Shown piece after piece: positions 24,678 through 38,808 of a stretch of 64,000 bases of DNA. The notes beneath the pieces are model-generated. The model was not told where the DNA came from and searched no databases. It saw nothing but the letters and a program-made list of their open reading frames with translations. The stretch spans positions 1-64,000 of the forward strand of contig JAUPFP010000197.1 of the NCBI GenBank assembly GCA_036925085.1, in the 5' to 3' direction. Every line of letters begins with the position of its first letter. Within the stretch, counting starts at the first letter, position 1. The DNA comes from Brachycybe producta (lineage: Eukaryota > Arthropoda > Diplopoda > Playtdesmida > Andrognathidae). The translations under genes and the position numbers were made by a program.

Positions 24678-27128
24678 GGTTTCACGTTTAATTTTGAACG
24701 TTTAAGGTTTCACGTTTAAGTTTGAACGTTTATGGTTGAATGTTTAAGGTTTCACGTTTAAGGTGGAACATTTAAGGTTGAACGTTTAAGGTTTGACGTT
24801 TAAGGTTGGACGTTTAAAGTTGGATGTTTAAGGTTGGACGTTTAAGGTTGGACGTTTAAGGTTGAACGTTTAAGATTGAACGTTTAAGGGTGAACGTTTA
24901 AGGTTGAACGTTTAAGGTTGAACATTTACGGTTGAACGTGTAAGGTTTCACGTTTAAGATTGAACGTTTAAAGTCTTAAGTTTAAGGTTGAACGTTTAAG
25001 GTTGAATTTTTAAGGTTGAACGTTTAAGGTTGGACGTTTAAGTTTGGACGTTTAAGGTTGGACGTTTAAGGTTGAACATTTAAGGTTGAACGTTAAAGGT
25101 TGAACATTTAAGGTTGAACGTTTAAGGTTGAACGTTTAAGGTTTAACGTTTAAGGTTGAACGTTTAAGGTTGAACGTTTAAGGTTGAACGTTTAAGGTTG
25201 AACGTTTAAGGTTGAACGTTTAAGATTGAACGTTTAAGGTTGAACGTTAAAGGTTGGACATTTAAGGTTGGACGTTTAAGGTTGGACGTTTAAGGTTGGA
25301 CGTTTAAGGTTGGACGTTTAAGGTTGGACGTTTAAGGTTGGACGTTTAAGGTTGGACGTTTAAGGTTGGACGTTTAAGGTTGGACGTTTAAGGTTAAACG
25401 TTTAAGGTTGAACGTTTAAGGGTGAACGTTTAAGGTTGAACGTTTAAGGTTGAACGTTTAAGGGTGAATGTTTAGGTTGAACATTTAAGGTTGGTACGTT
25501 TAAGGTTGAACGTTTAAGGTTGAACGTTTAAGGTTGAACGTTTAAGGTTGAACGTTAAAGGTTGAACGTTTAAGGTTGGACGTTTAAGGTTGGACGTTTA
25601 AGGTTGGACGTTTAAGGTTGGATGTTTAATGTTGAACGTTTAATTTTGGACGTTTAAGGTTGGACGTTTAAGGGTGACCGTTTAAGGTTGAACGTTTAAG
25701 GTTTCATGTTTAAAGTTTTACGTTTAAGGTTGAACGTTTAAGGTTGAACATTTAAGGTTGAACGTTTAAGGTTGAACTTTTAAGGTTGAACGTTTAAGGT
25801 TGGACGTTTAAGGTTGGACGTTTAAGGTTGGACGTTTAAGGTTGAACATTTAAGGTTGAACGTTTAAGGTTGAACGTTTAAGGTTGGACGTTTAAGGTTG
25901 GACGTTTAAGGTTGGACGTTTAAGGTTGGACGTTTAAGGTTGGACGTTTAAGGTTGGACGTTTAAGGTTGAATGTTTAGGTTGAACATTTAAGGTTGGTA
26001 CGTTTAAGGTTTCACGTTTAAGTTGGAACATTTAAGGTTGAACGTTTAAGGTTGGACGTTTAAGGTTGGACATTTAAGGTTGAACGTTTAAGGTTGGACG
26101 TTTAAGGTTGGACGTTTAAGGTTGAACATTTAAGGTTGAACGTTTAAGGCTGAACATTTAAGGTTGAACGTTTAAGGTTGAATGTTTAAGGTTGGACGTT
26201 TAAGGTTGGACGTTTAAGGTTGGACGTTTAAGGTTGGACGTTTAAGGTTGGACGTTTAAGGTTGAACGTTTAAGGTTGAACGTTTAAGGTTGAACGTTTA
26301 AGGTTGAACATTTAAGGTTGAATGTTTATGTTGAACATTTAAGGTTGGTACGTTTAAGGTTGAAAGTTTAAGGTTGAACGTTTAAGGTTGAACGTTTAAG
26401 ATTGAACGTTTAAGGTTGAACATTTAAGGATGAATGTTTAGGTTGAACATTTAAGGTTGGTACGTTTAAGGTCGAACGTTTAAGGTTGAACGTTTAAGGT
26501 TGAACGTTTAAGATTGAACGTTTAAGGTTGAACGTTAAAGGTTGGACATTTAAGGTTGGACGTTTAAGGTAGGACGTTTAAGGTTGGACGTTTAAGGTTG
26601 GACGTTTAAGGTTGGACGTTTAAGTTTGGACGTTTAAGGTTGGACGTTTAAGGTTGGACGTTTAAGGTTGGACGTTTAAGGTTGGACGTTTAAGGTTGGA
26701 CGTTTAAGGTTGGACGTTTAAGGTTAAACGTTTAAGGTTGAACGTTTAAGGTTGAACGTTTAAGGGTGAACGTTTAAGGTTGAACGTTTAAGGTTTAACG
26801 TTTAAGGGTGAATGTTTAGGTTGAACATTTAAGGTTGGTACGTTTAAGGTTGAACGTTTAAGGTTGAACGTTTAAGGTTGAACGTTTAAGGTTGAACGTT
26901 AAAGGTTGAACGTTTAAGGTTGGACGTTTAAGGTTGGACGTTTAAGGTTGGACGTTTAAGGTTGGACGTTTAAGGGTGAACGATTAAGGTTGAACGTTTA
27001 AGGGTGACCGTTTAAGGTTGAACGTTTAAGGTTTCATGTTTAAAGTTTTACGTTTAAGGTTGAACGTTTAAGGTTGAACGTTTAAGGTTGAACTTTTAAG
27101 GTTGAACGTTTAAGGTTGGACGTTTAAG
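24678..27128 (+). repeat. About 2.7-kb tandem higher-order repeat, copy 2
   Basis: Second copy of the preceding block. Between the copies, 24,413-24,677 holds a hybrid stretch: it repeats the GTTTCAC, TTTATG and GGTGGAACA group that also occurs at about 21,979-22,045 and 24,702-24,770, then jumps to another part of the pattern. It looks like the scar of an additional unequal exchange. Confidence 0.85.
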
Positions 27129-28963
27129 GTTGGACGTTTAAGGTTTGATGTTTAAGGTTGAACATTTAAGGTTGAACATTTAAGGTTGGACGTTTAAGGT
27201 TGAACGTTTAAGGTTGGACGTTTAAGGTTGGACGTTTAAGGTTGGACGTTTAAGGTTGAATGTTTAAGGTTGAACGTTTAAGGTTGAACGTTTAAGGTTG
27301 AACGTTTAAGGTTGAACATTTAAGGTTGAATGTTTAGGTTGAACATTTAAGGTTGGTACGTTTAAGGTTGAACGTTTCAGGTTGAACGTTTAAGGTTGAA
27401 CGTTTAAGATTGAACGTTTAAGGTTGAACATTTAAGGTGGAAGTTTTAGGTTGAACATTTAAGGTTGGTACGTTTAAGGTTGAACGTTTAAGGTTGAACG
27501 TTTAAGGTTGAACGTTTAAGATTGAACGTTTAAGGTTGAACGTTAAAGGTTGGACGTTTAAGGTTGGATGTTTAAGGTTGGACGTTTAAGGTTGGACGTT
27601 TAAGGTTGGACGTTTAAGGTTGGACGTTTAAGGTTGGATGTTTAAGGTTGAACGTTTAAGGTTGAACGTTTAAGGGTGAACGTTTAAGGTTGAACGTTTA
27701 AGGTTGAACGTTTAAGGGTGAATGTTTAGGTTGAACATTTAAGGTTGGTACGTTTAAGGTTGAACGTTTAAGGTTGAATGTTTAAGGTTGAACGTTTAAG
27801 GTTGAACGTTTAAGGTTGAACGTTTAAGACTGAACGTTTAAGGTTGAACGTTAAAGGTTGAATGTTTAAGGTTGGACGTTTAAGGTTGGACGTTTAAGGT
27901 TGGACGTTTAAGGTTGGACGTTTAAGGTTGGACGGTTAAGGTTGATCGTTTAAGGTTGAACGTTTAAGGGTGAACATTTAAGGTTGAACGTTTAAGGTTG
28001 AACGTTTAAGGTTCCATGTTTAAAGTTTCACGTTTAAGATTGAACGTTTAAAGTTTTACGTTTAAGGTTGAACGTTTAAGGTTGAATGTTTAAGGTTGAA
28101 CGTATAAGGTTGGACGTTTAAGGTTGTACATTTAAGGTTGGATGTTTAAGGTTGGACGTTTAAGGTTGGACGTTTAAGGTTGAACGTTTAAGGTTGAACG
28201 TTTAAGGGTGAACGTTTAAGGTTGAACGTTTAAGGTTGAACGTTTAAGGTTGAACATTTAAGGTTGAACGTTTAAGGTTTCATGTTTAAAGTTTTACGTT
28301 TAAGGTTGAACGTTTAAAGTTGAACGTTTAAGGTTGAACATTTAAGGTTGAACTTTTAAGGTTGAACATTTAAGGTTGGACGTTTAAGGTTGGACGTTTA
28401 AGGTTGGCCGTTTAAGGTTGAACATTTAAGATTGAACATTTAAGGTTGAACATTTAAGGTTGAACGTTTAAGGTTGAACGTTTAAGGTTGAACATTTAAG
28501 GTTGGACGTTTAAGGTTGGACGTTTAAGGTTGGACGTTTACGGTTGAACATTTAAGGTTGAATGTTTAAGGTTGGACATTTAAGGTTGAACGTTTAAGGT
28601 TGGACGTTTAAGGTTGGACGTTTAAGGTTTCATGTTTAAGGTTTCATGTTTAAAGTTTTACGTTTAAGGTTGAACGTTTAAGGTTGAACGTTTAAGGTTG
28701 AACGTTTAAGGTTGAACTTTTAAGGTTGAACGTTTAAGGTTGGACGTTTAAGGTTGGACGTTTAAGGTTGGACGTTTAAGGTTGGACGTTTAAGGTTGAA
28801 CATTTAAGGTTGAATGTTTAGGTTGAACATTTAAGGTTGGTACGTTTAAGGTTGAACGTTTAAGGTTGAACGTTTAAGGTTGAACATTTAAGATTGAACG
28901 TTTAAGGTTGAACATTTAAGGTTGAATGTTTAGGTTGAACATTTAAGGTTGGTACGTTTAAGG

Positions 28964-31900
28964 TCGAACGTTTAAGGTTGAACGTTTAAGGTTGAACGTT
29001 TAAGATTGAACGTTTAAGGTTGAACGTTAAAGGTTGGACATTTAAGGTTGGACGTTTAAGGTTGGACGTTTAAGGTTGGACGTTTAAGGTTGGACGTTTA
29101 AGGTTGGACGTTTAAGGTTAAACGTTTAAGGTTGAACATTTAAGGGTGAACGTTTAAGGTTGAACGTTTAAGGTTGAACGTTTAAGGGTGAATGTTTAGG
29201 TTGAACATTTAAGGTTGTTACGTTTAAGGTTGAACGTTTAAGGTTGAACGTTTAAGGTTGAATGTTTAAGGTTGAACGTTAAAGGTTGAACGTTTAAGGT
29301 TGGACGTTTAAGGTTGGACGTTTAAGGTTGGACGTTTAAGGTTGGACGTTTAAGGTTGAACGTTTAAGGTTGAACATTTAAGGGTGACCGTTTAAGGTTG
29401 AACGTTTAAGGTTTCATGTTTAAAGTTTTACGTTTAAGGTTGAACGTTTAAGGTTGAACATTTAAGGTTGAACGTTTAAGGTTGAACTTTTAAGGTTGAA
29501 CGTTTAAGGTTGGACGTTTAAGGTTGGACGTTTAAGGTTGGACGTTTAAGGTTGAACATTTAAGGTTGAACGTTTAAGGTTGAACGTTTAAGGTTGGACG
29601 TTTAAGGTTGGACGTTTAAGGTTGGACGTTTAAGGTTGGACGTTTAAGGTTGGACGTTTAAGGTTGGACGTTTATGGTTGGACGTTTAAGGTTGGACGTT
29701 TAAGGTTGAATGTTTAGGTTGAACATTTAAGGTTGGTACGTTTAAGGTTTCACGTTTAAGTTGGAACATTTAAGGTTGAACGTTTAAGGTTGGACGTTTA
29801 AGGTTGGACGTTTAAGGTTGAACGTTTAAGGTTGGACGTTTAAGGTTGGACGTTTAAGGTTGAACATTTAAGGTTGAACGTTTAAGGCTGAACATTTAAG
29901 GTTGAACGTTTAAGGTTGAATGTTTAAGGTTGGACGTTTAAGGTTGAACGTTTAAGGTTGGACGTTTAAGGTTGGACGTTTAAGGTTGGACGTTTAAGGT
30001 TGAACGTTTAAGGTTGAACGTTTAAGGTTGAACGTTTAAGGTTGAACATTTAAGGTTGAATGTTTATGTTGAACATTTAAGGTTGGTACGTTTAAGGTTG
30101 AAAGTTTAAGGTTGAACGTTTAAGGTTGAACGTTTAAGATTGAACGTTTAAGGTTGAACATTTAAGGATGAATGTTTAGGTTGAACATTTAAGGTTGGTA
30201 CGTTTAAGGTCGAACGTTTAAGGTTGAACGTTTAAGGTTGAACGTTTAAGATTGAACGTTTAAGGTTGAACGTTAAAGGTTGGACATTTAAGGTTGGACG
30301 TTTAAGGTAGGACGTTTAAGGTTGGACGTTTAAGGTTGGACGTTTAAGGTTGGACGTTTAAGTTTGGACGTTTAAGGTTGGACGTTTAAGGTTGGACGTT
30401 TAAGGTTGGACGTTTAAGGTTGGACGTTTAAGGTTGGACGTTTAAGGTTAAACGTTTAAGGTTGAACGTTTAAGGTTGAACGTTTAAGGGTGAACGTTTA
30501 AGGTTGAACGTTTAAGGTTTCATGTTTAAAGTTTTACGTTTAAGGTTGAACGTTTAAGGTTGAACGTTTAAGGTTGAACTTTTAAGGTTGAACGTTTAAG
30601 GTTGGACGTTTAAGGTTGGACGTTTAAGGTTGGACGTTTAAGGTTGGACGTTTAAGGTTGGACGTTTAAGGTTGGACGTTAAAGGTTGAACGTTTAAGGT
30701 TGGACGTTTAAGGTTGGACGTTTAAGGTTGGACGTTTAAGGTTGGACGTTTAAGGGTGAACGATTAAGGTTGAACGTTTAAGGGTGACCGTTTAAGGTTG
30801 AACGTTTAAGGTTTCATGTTTAAAGTTTTACGTTTAAGGTTGAACGTTTAAGGTTGAACGTTTAAGGTTGAACTTTTAAGGTTGAACGTTTAAGGTTGGA
30901 CGTTTAAGGTTGGACGTTTAAGGTTTGATGTTTAAGGTTGAACATTTAAGGTTGAACGTTTAAGGTTGGACGTTTAAGGTTGAACGTTTAAGGTTGGACG
31001 TTTAAGGTTGGACGTTTAAGGTTGGACGTTTAAGGTTGAATGTTTAAGGTTGAATGTTTAAGGTTGAACATTTAAGGTTGAATGTTTAGGTTGAACATTT
31101 AAGGTTGGTACGTTTAAGGTTGAACGTTTCAGGTTGAACGTTTAAGGTTGAACGTTTAAGATTGAACGTTTAAGGTTGAACATTTAAGGTGGAAGTTTTA
31201 GGTTGAACATTTAAGGTTGGTACGTTTAAGGTTGAACGTTTAAGGTTGAACGTTTAAGGTTGAACGTTTAAGATTGAACGTTTAAGGTTGAACGTTAAAG
31301 GTTGGACGTTTAAGGTTGGATGTTTAAGGTTGGACGTTTAAGGTTGGACGTTTAAGGTTGGACGTTTAAGGTTGGACGTTTAAGGTTGGATGTTTAAGGT
31401 TGAACGTTTAAGGTTGAACGTTTAAGGGTGAACGTTTAAGGTTGAACGTTTAAGGTTGAACGTTTAAGGGTGAATGTTTAGGTTGAACATTTAAGGTTGG
31501 TACGTTTAAGGTTGAACGTTTAAGGTTGAATGTTTAAGGTTGAACGTTTAAGGTTGAACGTTTAAGGTTGAACGTTTAAGACTGAACGTTTAAGGTTGAA
31601 CGTTAAAGGTTGAATGTTTAAGGTTGGACGTTTAAGGTTGGACGTTTAAGGTTGGACGTTTAAGGTTGGACGGTTAAGGTTGATCGTTTAAGGTTGAACG
31701 TTTAAGGGTGAACATTTAAGGTTGAACGTTTAAGGTTGAACGTTTAAGGTTCCATGTTTAAAGTTTCACGTTTAAGATTGAACGTTTAAAGTTTTACGTT
31801 TAAGGTTGAACGTTTAAGGTTGAATGTTTAAGGTTGAACGTATAAGGTTGAACATTTAAGGTTGAACTTTTAAGGTTGAACGTTTAAGGTTGGACGTTTA

Positions 31901-34900
31901 AGGTTGGATGTTTAAGGTTGAATGTTTAAGGTTGAACGTTTAACGTTGGTACGTTTAAGGTTGAACGTCTAAGGTTGAACGTTTAAGGTTGAACGTTTAA
32001 GGTTGAACGTTTAAGGTTGAACGTTTAAGGTTGAACGTTTAAGGTTGAACGTTTAAGGTTGAACGTTTAAGGTTGAACGTTTAAGGTTGAACGTTTAAGG
32101 TTTCACGTTTAAGTTTGAACGTTTAAGGTTGAACGTTTAAGGTTTCACGTTTAAGGTGGAACATTTAAGGTTGAACGTTTAAGGTTGGACGTTTAAGGTT
32201 GTACATTTAAGGTTGGATGTTTAAGGTTGGACGTTTAAGGTTGGACGTTTAACGTTGAACGTTTAAGGTTGAACGTTTAAGGGTGAACGTTTAAGGTTGA
32301 ACGTTTAAGGTTGAACGTTTAAGGTTGAACATTTAAGGTTGAACGTTTAAGGTTTCATGTTTAAAGTTTTACGTTTAAGGTTGAACGTTTAAGGTTGAAC
32401 GTTTAAGGTTGAACATTTAAGGTTGAACTTTTAAGGTTGAACATTTAAGGTTGGACGTTTAAGGTTGGACGTTTAAGGTTGGCCGTTTAAGGTTGAACAT
32501 TTAAGGTTGAACATTTAAGGTTGAACATTTAAGGTTGAACGTTTAAGGTTGAACGTTTAAGGTTGAACATTTAAGTTTGGACGTTCAAGGTTGGACGTTT
32601 AAGGTTGGACGTTTACGGTTGAACATTTAAGGTTGAACGTTTAAGGTTGGACGTTTAAGGTTGAACGTTTAAGGTTGGACGTTTAAGGTTGGACGTTTAA
32701 GGTTTCATGTTTAAAGTTTTACGTTTAAGGTTGAACGTTTAAGGTTGAACGTTTAAGGTTGAACGTTTAAGGTTGAACTTTTAAGGTTGAACGTTTAAGG
32801 TTGGACGTTTAAGGTTGGACGTTTAAGGTTGAACATTTAAGGTTGAACGTTTAAGGTTGGACGTTTAAGGTTGAACGTTTAAGGTTGGACGTTTAAGGTT
32901 GGATGTTTAAGGTTGAACGTTTAAGGTTGAACAATTAAGGTTGAACGTTTAAGGTTGAACATTTAAGGTTGAATGTTTTGGTTGAACATTTAAGGTTGGT
33001 ATGTTTAAGGTTGAACGTTTAAGGTTGAACGTTTAAGGTTGAACGTTTAAGATTGAACATTTAAGGTTGAACATTTAAGGTTGAATGTTTAGGTTGAACA
33101 TTTAAGGTTGGTACGTTTAAGGTTGAACGTTTAAGGTTGAACGTTTAAGGTTGAACGTTTAAGATTGAATGTTTAAGGTTGAACCTTAAAGGTTGGACGT
33201 TTAAGGTTGGACGTTTAAGGTTGGACGTTTAAGGTTGGACGTTTAAGGTTGGACGTTTAAGGTTGGACGTTTAAGGTTGGACGTTTAAAGTTGGACGTTT
33301 AAGGTTGGACGTTTAAGTTTGGACGTTTAAGGTTGGACGTTTAAGGTTGGACGTTTAAGGTTGGACGTTTAAGGTTGGACGTTTAAGGTTGGACGTTTAA
33401 GGTTGAACGTTTAAGGTTGAATGTTTAAGGGTGAACGTTTAAGGTTTAACGTTTAAGGTTGAACGTTTAAGGTTGAACATTTAAGGTTGAACGTTTAAGG
33501 TTTCATGTTTAAAGTTTCACGTTTAAGATTGAACGTTTAAAGTTTTACGTTTAAGGTTGAACGTTTCAGGTTGAACGTTTAAGGTTGAACGTTTAAGGTT
33601 GAACGTTTTAGATTGGACGTTTAAGGTTGAACGTTTAAGGTTGGACGTTTAAGGTTGGACGTTTAAGGTTGGACGTTTAAGGTTGGACGTTTAAGGTTTC
33701 ACGTTTAAGGTTTCACGTTTAAGGTTGGACGTTTAAGATTTCACGTTTAAGGTTTCACATTTAAGGTTGAACGTTTAAGGTTGAACGTTTAAGGTTTCAC
33801 GTTTAAGTTTGAACGTTTATGGTTGAACGTTTAAGGTTTCACGTTTAAGGTGGAACATTTAAGGTTGAACGTTTAAGGTTGGACGTTTAAGGTTGGACGT
33901 TTAAGGTTGGATGTTTAAGGTTGGACGTTTAAGGTTGAACGTTTAAGGTTGAACGTTTAAGGGTGAACGTTTAAGGTTGAGTGTTTAAGGTTGAACATTT
34001 AAGGTTGAACGTTTAAGGTTTCATGTTTAAAGTTTTACGTTTAAGGTTGAACGTTTAAGGTTGAACGTTTAAGGTTGAACATTTAAGGTTGAACTTTTAA
34101 GGTTGAACGTTTAAGGTTGGACGTTTAAGGTTGGACGTTTAAGGTTGGACGTTTAAGGTTGAACATTTAAGGTTGAACGTCTAAGGTTGAACGTTTAAGG
34201 TTGAACGTTTAAGGTTGAACGTTTAAGGTTGAACGTTTAAGGTTGAACGTTTTAGGTTGAACGTTTAAGGTTGAACGTTTAAGGTTGAACGTTTAAGGTT
34301 TCACGTTTAAGTTTGAACGTTTAAGGTTGAACGTTTAAGGTTTCACGTTTAAGGTGGAACATTTAAGGTTGAACGTTTAAGGTTGGACGTTTAAGGTTGT
34401 ACATTTAAGGTTGGATGTTTAAGGTTGGACGTTTAAGGTTGGACGTTTAAGGTTGAACGTTTAAGGTTGAACGTTTAAGGGTGAACGTTTAAGGTTGAAC
34501 GTTTAAGGTTGAACATTTAAGGTTGAACGTTTAAGGTTTCATGTTTAAAGTTTTACGTTTAAGGTTGAACGTTTAAGGTTGAACGTTTAAGGTTGAACAT
34601 TTAAGGTTGAACTTTTAAGGTTGAACATTTAAGGTTGGACGTTTAAGGTTGGACGTTTAAGGTTGGCCGTTTAAGGTTGAACATTTAAGGTTGAACATTT
34701 AAGGTTGAACATTTAAGGTTGAACGTTTAAGGTTGAACGTTTAAGGTTGAACATTTAAGTTTGGACGTTTAAGGTAGGACGTTTAAGGTTGGACGTTTAC
34801 GGTTGAACATTTAAGGTTGAACGTTTAAGGTTGGACGTTTAAGGTTGAATGTTTAAGGTTGGACGTTTAAGGTTGGACGTTTAAGGTTTCATGTTTAAAG

Positions 34901-35114
34901 TTTTACGTTTAAGGTTGAACGTTTAAGGTTGAACGTTTAAGGTTGAACGTTTAAGGTTGAACTTTTAAGGTTGAACGTTTAAGGTTGGACGTTTAAGGTT
35001 GGACGTTTAAGGTTGAACATTTAAGGTTGAACGTTTAAGGTTGGACGTTTAAGGTTGAACGTTTAAGGTTGGACGTTTAAGGTTGGACGTTTAAGGTTGA
35101 ACGTTTAAGGTTGA
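28964..35114 (+). repeat. Dispersed higher-order block A, copy 2
   Basis: Partner of the block at 2.1-8.3 kb, with the same order of rare variant units. The offset changes in steps of 14, including about five extra units near 30.5-30.7 kb, as expected from unequal exchange in phase with the 14-bp unit. Its right end overlaps the start of the 3.81-kb tandem duplication. Confidence 0.8.
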
Positions 35115-38100
35115 ACAATTAAGGTTGAACGTTTAAGGTTGAACATTTAAGGTTGAATGTTTAGGTTGAACATTTAAGGTTGGTACGTTTAAGGTTGAAC
35201 GTTTAAAGTTGAACGTTTAAGGTTGAACGTTTAAGATTGAACATTTAAGGTTGAACATTTAAGGTTGAATGTTTAGGTTGAACATTTAAGGTTGGTACGT
35301 TTAAGGTTGAACGTTTAAGGTTGAACGTTTAAGGTTGAACGTTTAAGATTGAATGTTTAAGGTTGAACCTTAAAGGTTGGACGTTTAAGGTTGGACGTTT
35401 AAGGTTGGACGTTCAAGGTTGGACGTTTAAGGTTGGACGTTTAAAGTTGGACGTTTAAGGTTGGACGTTTAAGTTTGGACGTTTAAGGTTGGACGTTTAA
35501 GGTTGGACGTTTAAGGTTGGACGTTTAAGGTTGGACGTTTAAGGTTGAACGTTTAAGGTTGAACGTTTAAGGGTGAACGTTTAAGGTTGAACGTTTAAGG
35601 TTGAACGTTTAAGGTTGAACATTTAAGGTTGAACGTTTAAGGTTTTACGTTTAAGGTTGAACGTTTCAGGTTGAACGTTTAAGGTTGAACGTTTAAGGTT
35701 GAACGTTTTAGATTGGACGTTTAAGGTTGAACGTTTAAGGTTGGACGTTTAAGGTTGGACGTTTAAGGTTGGACGTTTAAGGTTGGACGTTTAAGGTTTC
35801 ACGTTTAAGGTTTCACGTTTAAGGTTTCACGTTTAAGGTTGGACGTTTAAGATTTCACGTTTAAGGTTTCACGTTTAAGGTTGAACGTTTAAGGTTGAAC
35901 GTTTAAGGTTTCACGTTTAAGTTTGAACGTTTATGGTTGAATGTTTAAGGTTTCACGTTTAAGGTGGAACATTTACGGTTGAACGTTTAAGGTTGGACGT
36001 TTAAGGTTGGACGTTTAAGGTTGGATGTTTAAGGTTGGACGTTTAAGGTTGAACGTTTAAGGTTTCATGTTTAAAGTTTTACGTTTAAGGTTGAACGTTT
36101 AAGGTTGAACGTTTAAGGTTGAACATATAAGGTTGAACTTTTAAGGTTGAACATTTAAGGTTGGACGTTTAAGGTTGGACGTTTAAGGTTGGACGTTTAA
36201 GGTTGAACATTTAAGGTTGAACGTTTAAGGTTGAACATTTAAGGTTGAACGTTTAAGGTTGAACGTTTAAGGTTGAACGTTTAAGGTTGAACGTTTAAGG
36301 TTGAACATTTAAGGTTGAACGTTTAAGGTTGGACGTTTAAGGTTGAACGTTTAAGGTTGGACGTTTAAGGTTGGACGTTTAAGGTTGAATGTTTAAGGTT
36401 GAACGTTTAAGGTTGAACATTTAAGGTTGAACGTTTAAGGTTGAACTTTTAAGGTTGAATGTTTAGGTTGAACATTTAAGGTTGGTACGTTTAAGGTTGA
36501 ACGTTTAAGGTTGAACGTTTAAGGTTGAACGTTTAAGATTGAACGTTTAAGGTTGAACATTTAAGGTGGAAGTTTTAGGTTGAACATTTAAGGTTGGTAC
36601 GTTTAAGGTTGAACGTTTAAGGTTGAACGTTTAAGGTTGAACGTTTAAGATTGAACGTTTAAGGTTGAACGTTAAAGGTTGGACGTTTAAGGTTGGATGT
36701 TTAAGGTTGGACGTTTAAGGTTGGACGTTTAAGGTTGGACGTTTAAGGTTGGACGTTTAAGGTTGGATGTTTAAGGTTGAACGTTTAAGGTTGAACGTTT
36801 AAGGGTGAACGTATAAGGTTGAACGTTTAAGGTTGAACGTTTAAGGGTGAATGTTTAGGTTGAACATTTAAGGTTGGTACGTTTAAGGTTGAACGTTTAA
36901 GGTTGAACATTTAAGGTTGAACGTTTAAGGTTGAACGTTTAAGACTGAACGTTTAAGGTTGAACGTTAAAGGTTGGACGTTTAAGGTTGGACGTTTAAGG
37001 TTGGACGTTTAAGGTTGGACGTTTAAGGTTGGACGGTTAAGGTTGATCGTTTAAGGTTGAACGTTTAAGGGTGAACATTTAAGGTTGAACGTTTAAGGTT
37101 GAACGTTTAAGGTTCCATGTTTAAAGTTTCACGTTTAAGATTGAACGTTTAAGGTTGAACGTTAAAGGTTGGACGTTTAAGGTTGGATGTTTAAGGTTGG
37201 ACGTTTAAGGTTGGACGTTTAAGGTTGGACGTTTAAGGTTGGATGTTTAAGGTTGAACGTTTAAGGTTGAACGTTTAAGGGTGAACGTATAAGGTTGAAC
37301 GTTTAAGGTTGAACGTTTAAGGGTGAATGTTTAGGTTGAACATTTAAGGTTGGTACGTTTAAGGTTGAACGTTTAAGGTTGAACATTTAAGGTTGAACGT
37401 TTAAGGTTGAACGTTTAAGACTGAACGTTTAAGGTTGAACGTTAAAGGTTGGACGTTTAAGGTTGGACGTTTAAGGTTGGATGTTTAAGGTTGAACGTTT
37501 AAGGTTGAACGTTTAAGGTTGAACGTTTAAGGTTGAACATTTAAGGTTGAAGGTTTAGGTTGAACGTTTAAGGTTGGTACGTCTAAGGTTGAACGTCTAA
37601 GGTTGAACGTTTAAGGTTGAACGTTTAAGGTTGAACATTTAAGGTTGAACGTTTAAGGTTGAACGTTTAAGGTTGAACGTTTAAGGTTGAACGTTTAAGG
37701 TTGAACGTTTAAGGTTGGACGTTTAAGGTTTGACGTTTAAGGTTGGACGTTTAAGGTTGGACATTTAAGGTTGGACGTTTAATGTTGCACGTTTAAGGTT
37801 GGACGTTTTAGGTTGGACGTTTAAGGTTGAACGTTTAAGGTTGAACGTTTAAGGGTGAACGTTTAAGGTTGAACGTTTAAGGTGGAACGTTTAAGGTTGA
37901 ACGTTTAAGGGTGAACGTTTAAGGTTGAACGTTTAAGGTTGAACATTTAAGGTTGAACGTTTAAGGTTTCATGTTTAAAGTTTCACGTTTAAGATTGAAC
38001 GTTTAAAGTTTTACGTTTAAGGTTGAACGTTTCAGGTTGAACGTTTAAGGTTGAACGTTTAAGGTTGAACGTTTAAGATTGGACATTTAAGGTTGAACGT

Positions 38101-38808
38101 TTAAGGTTGGACGTTTAAGGTTGGACGTTTAAGGTTTCACGTTTAAGGTTGAACGTTTAAGGTTGAACGTTTAAGGTTGAACGTTTAAGGTTTCACGTTT
38201 AAGGTTTCACGTTTAAGGTTGAACGTTTAAGGTTGAACGTTTAAGGTTGAACGTTTAAGGTTGAACGTTTAAGGTTTCACGTTTAAGTATGAATGTTTAA
38301 GGTTGAACGTTTAAGGTTTCACGTTTAAGGTGGAACATTTAAGGTTGAACGTTTAAGGTTGGACGTTTAAGGTTGTACATTTAAGGTTGGATGTTTAAGG
38401 TTGGACGTTTAAGGTTGGACGTTTAAGGTTGAACGTTTAAGGTTGAACGTTTAAGGGTGAACGTTTAAGATTGAACGTTTAAGGTTGAACGTTAAAGGTT
38501 GGACGTTTAAGGTTGGATGTTTAAGGTTGGACGTTTAAGGTTGGACGTTTAAGGTTGGACGTTTAAGGTTGGACGTTTAAGGTTGGATGTTTAAGGTTGA
38601 ACGTTTAAGGTTGAACGTTTAAGGGTGAACGTATAAGGTTGAACGTTTAAGGTTGAACGTTTAAGGGTGAATGTTTAGGTTGAACATTTAAGGTTGGTAC
38701 GTTTAAGGTTGAACGTTTAAGGTTGAACATTTAAGGTTGAACGTTTAAGACTGAACGTTTAAAGTTGAACGTTAAAGGTTGGACGTTTAAGGTTGGACGT
38801 TTAAGGTT
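35000..38808 (+). repeat. About 3.81-kb tandem higher-order repeat, copy 1
   Basis: Landmarks AACAATTA (35,114 and 38,922; 3,808 apart), GGTGGAAG (36,565 and 40,396; 3,831) and TTAAGTAT (38,283 and 42,095; 3,812) pair this block with the next. Units here are almost all exactly 14 bp apart from the regular 13/15-bp modules, in contrast with copy 2. Ends are placed where the variant order stops matching. Confidence 0.88.
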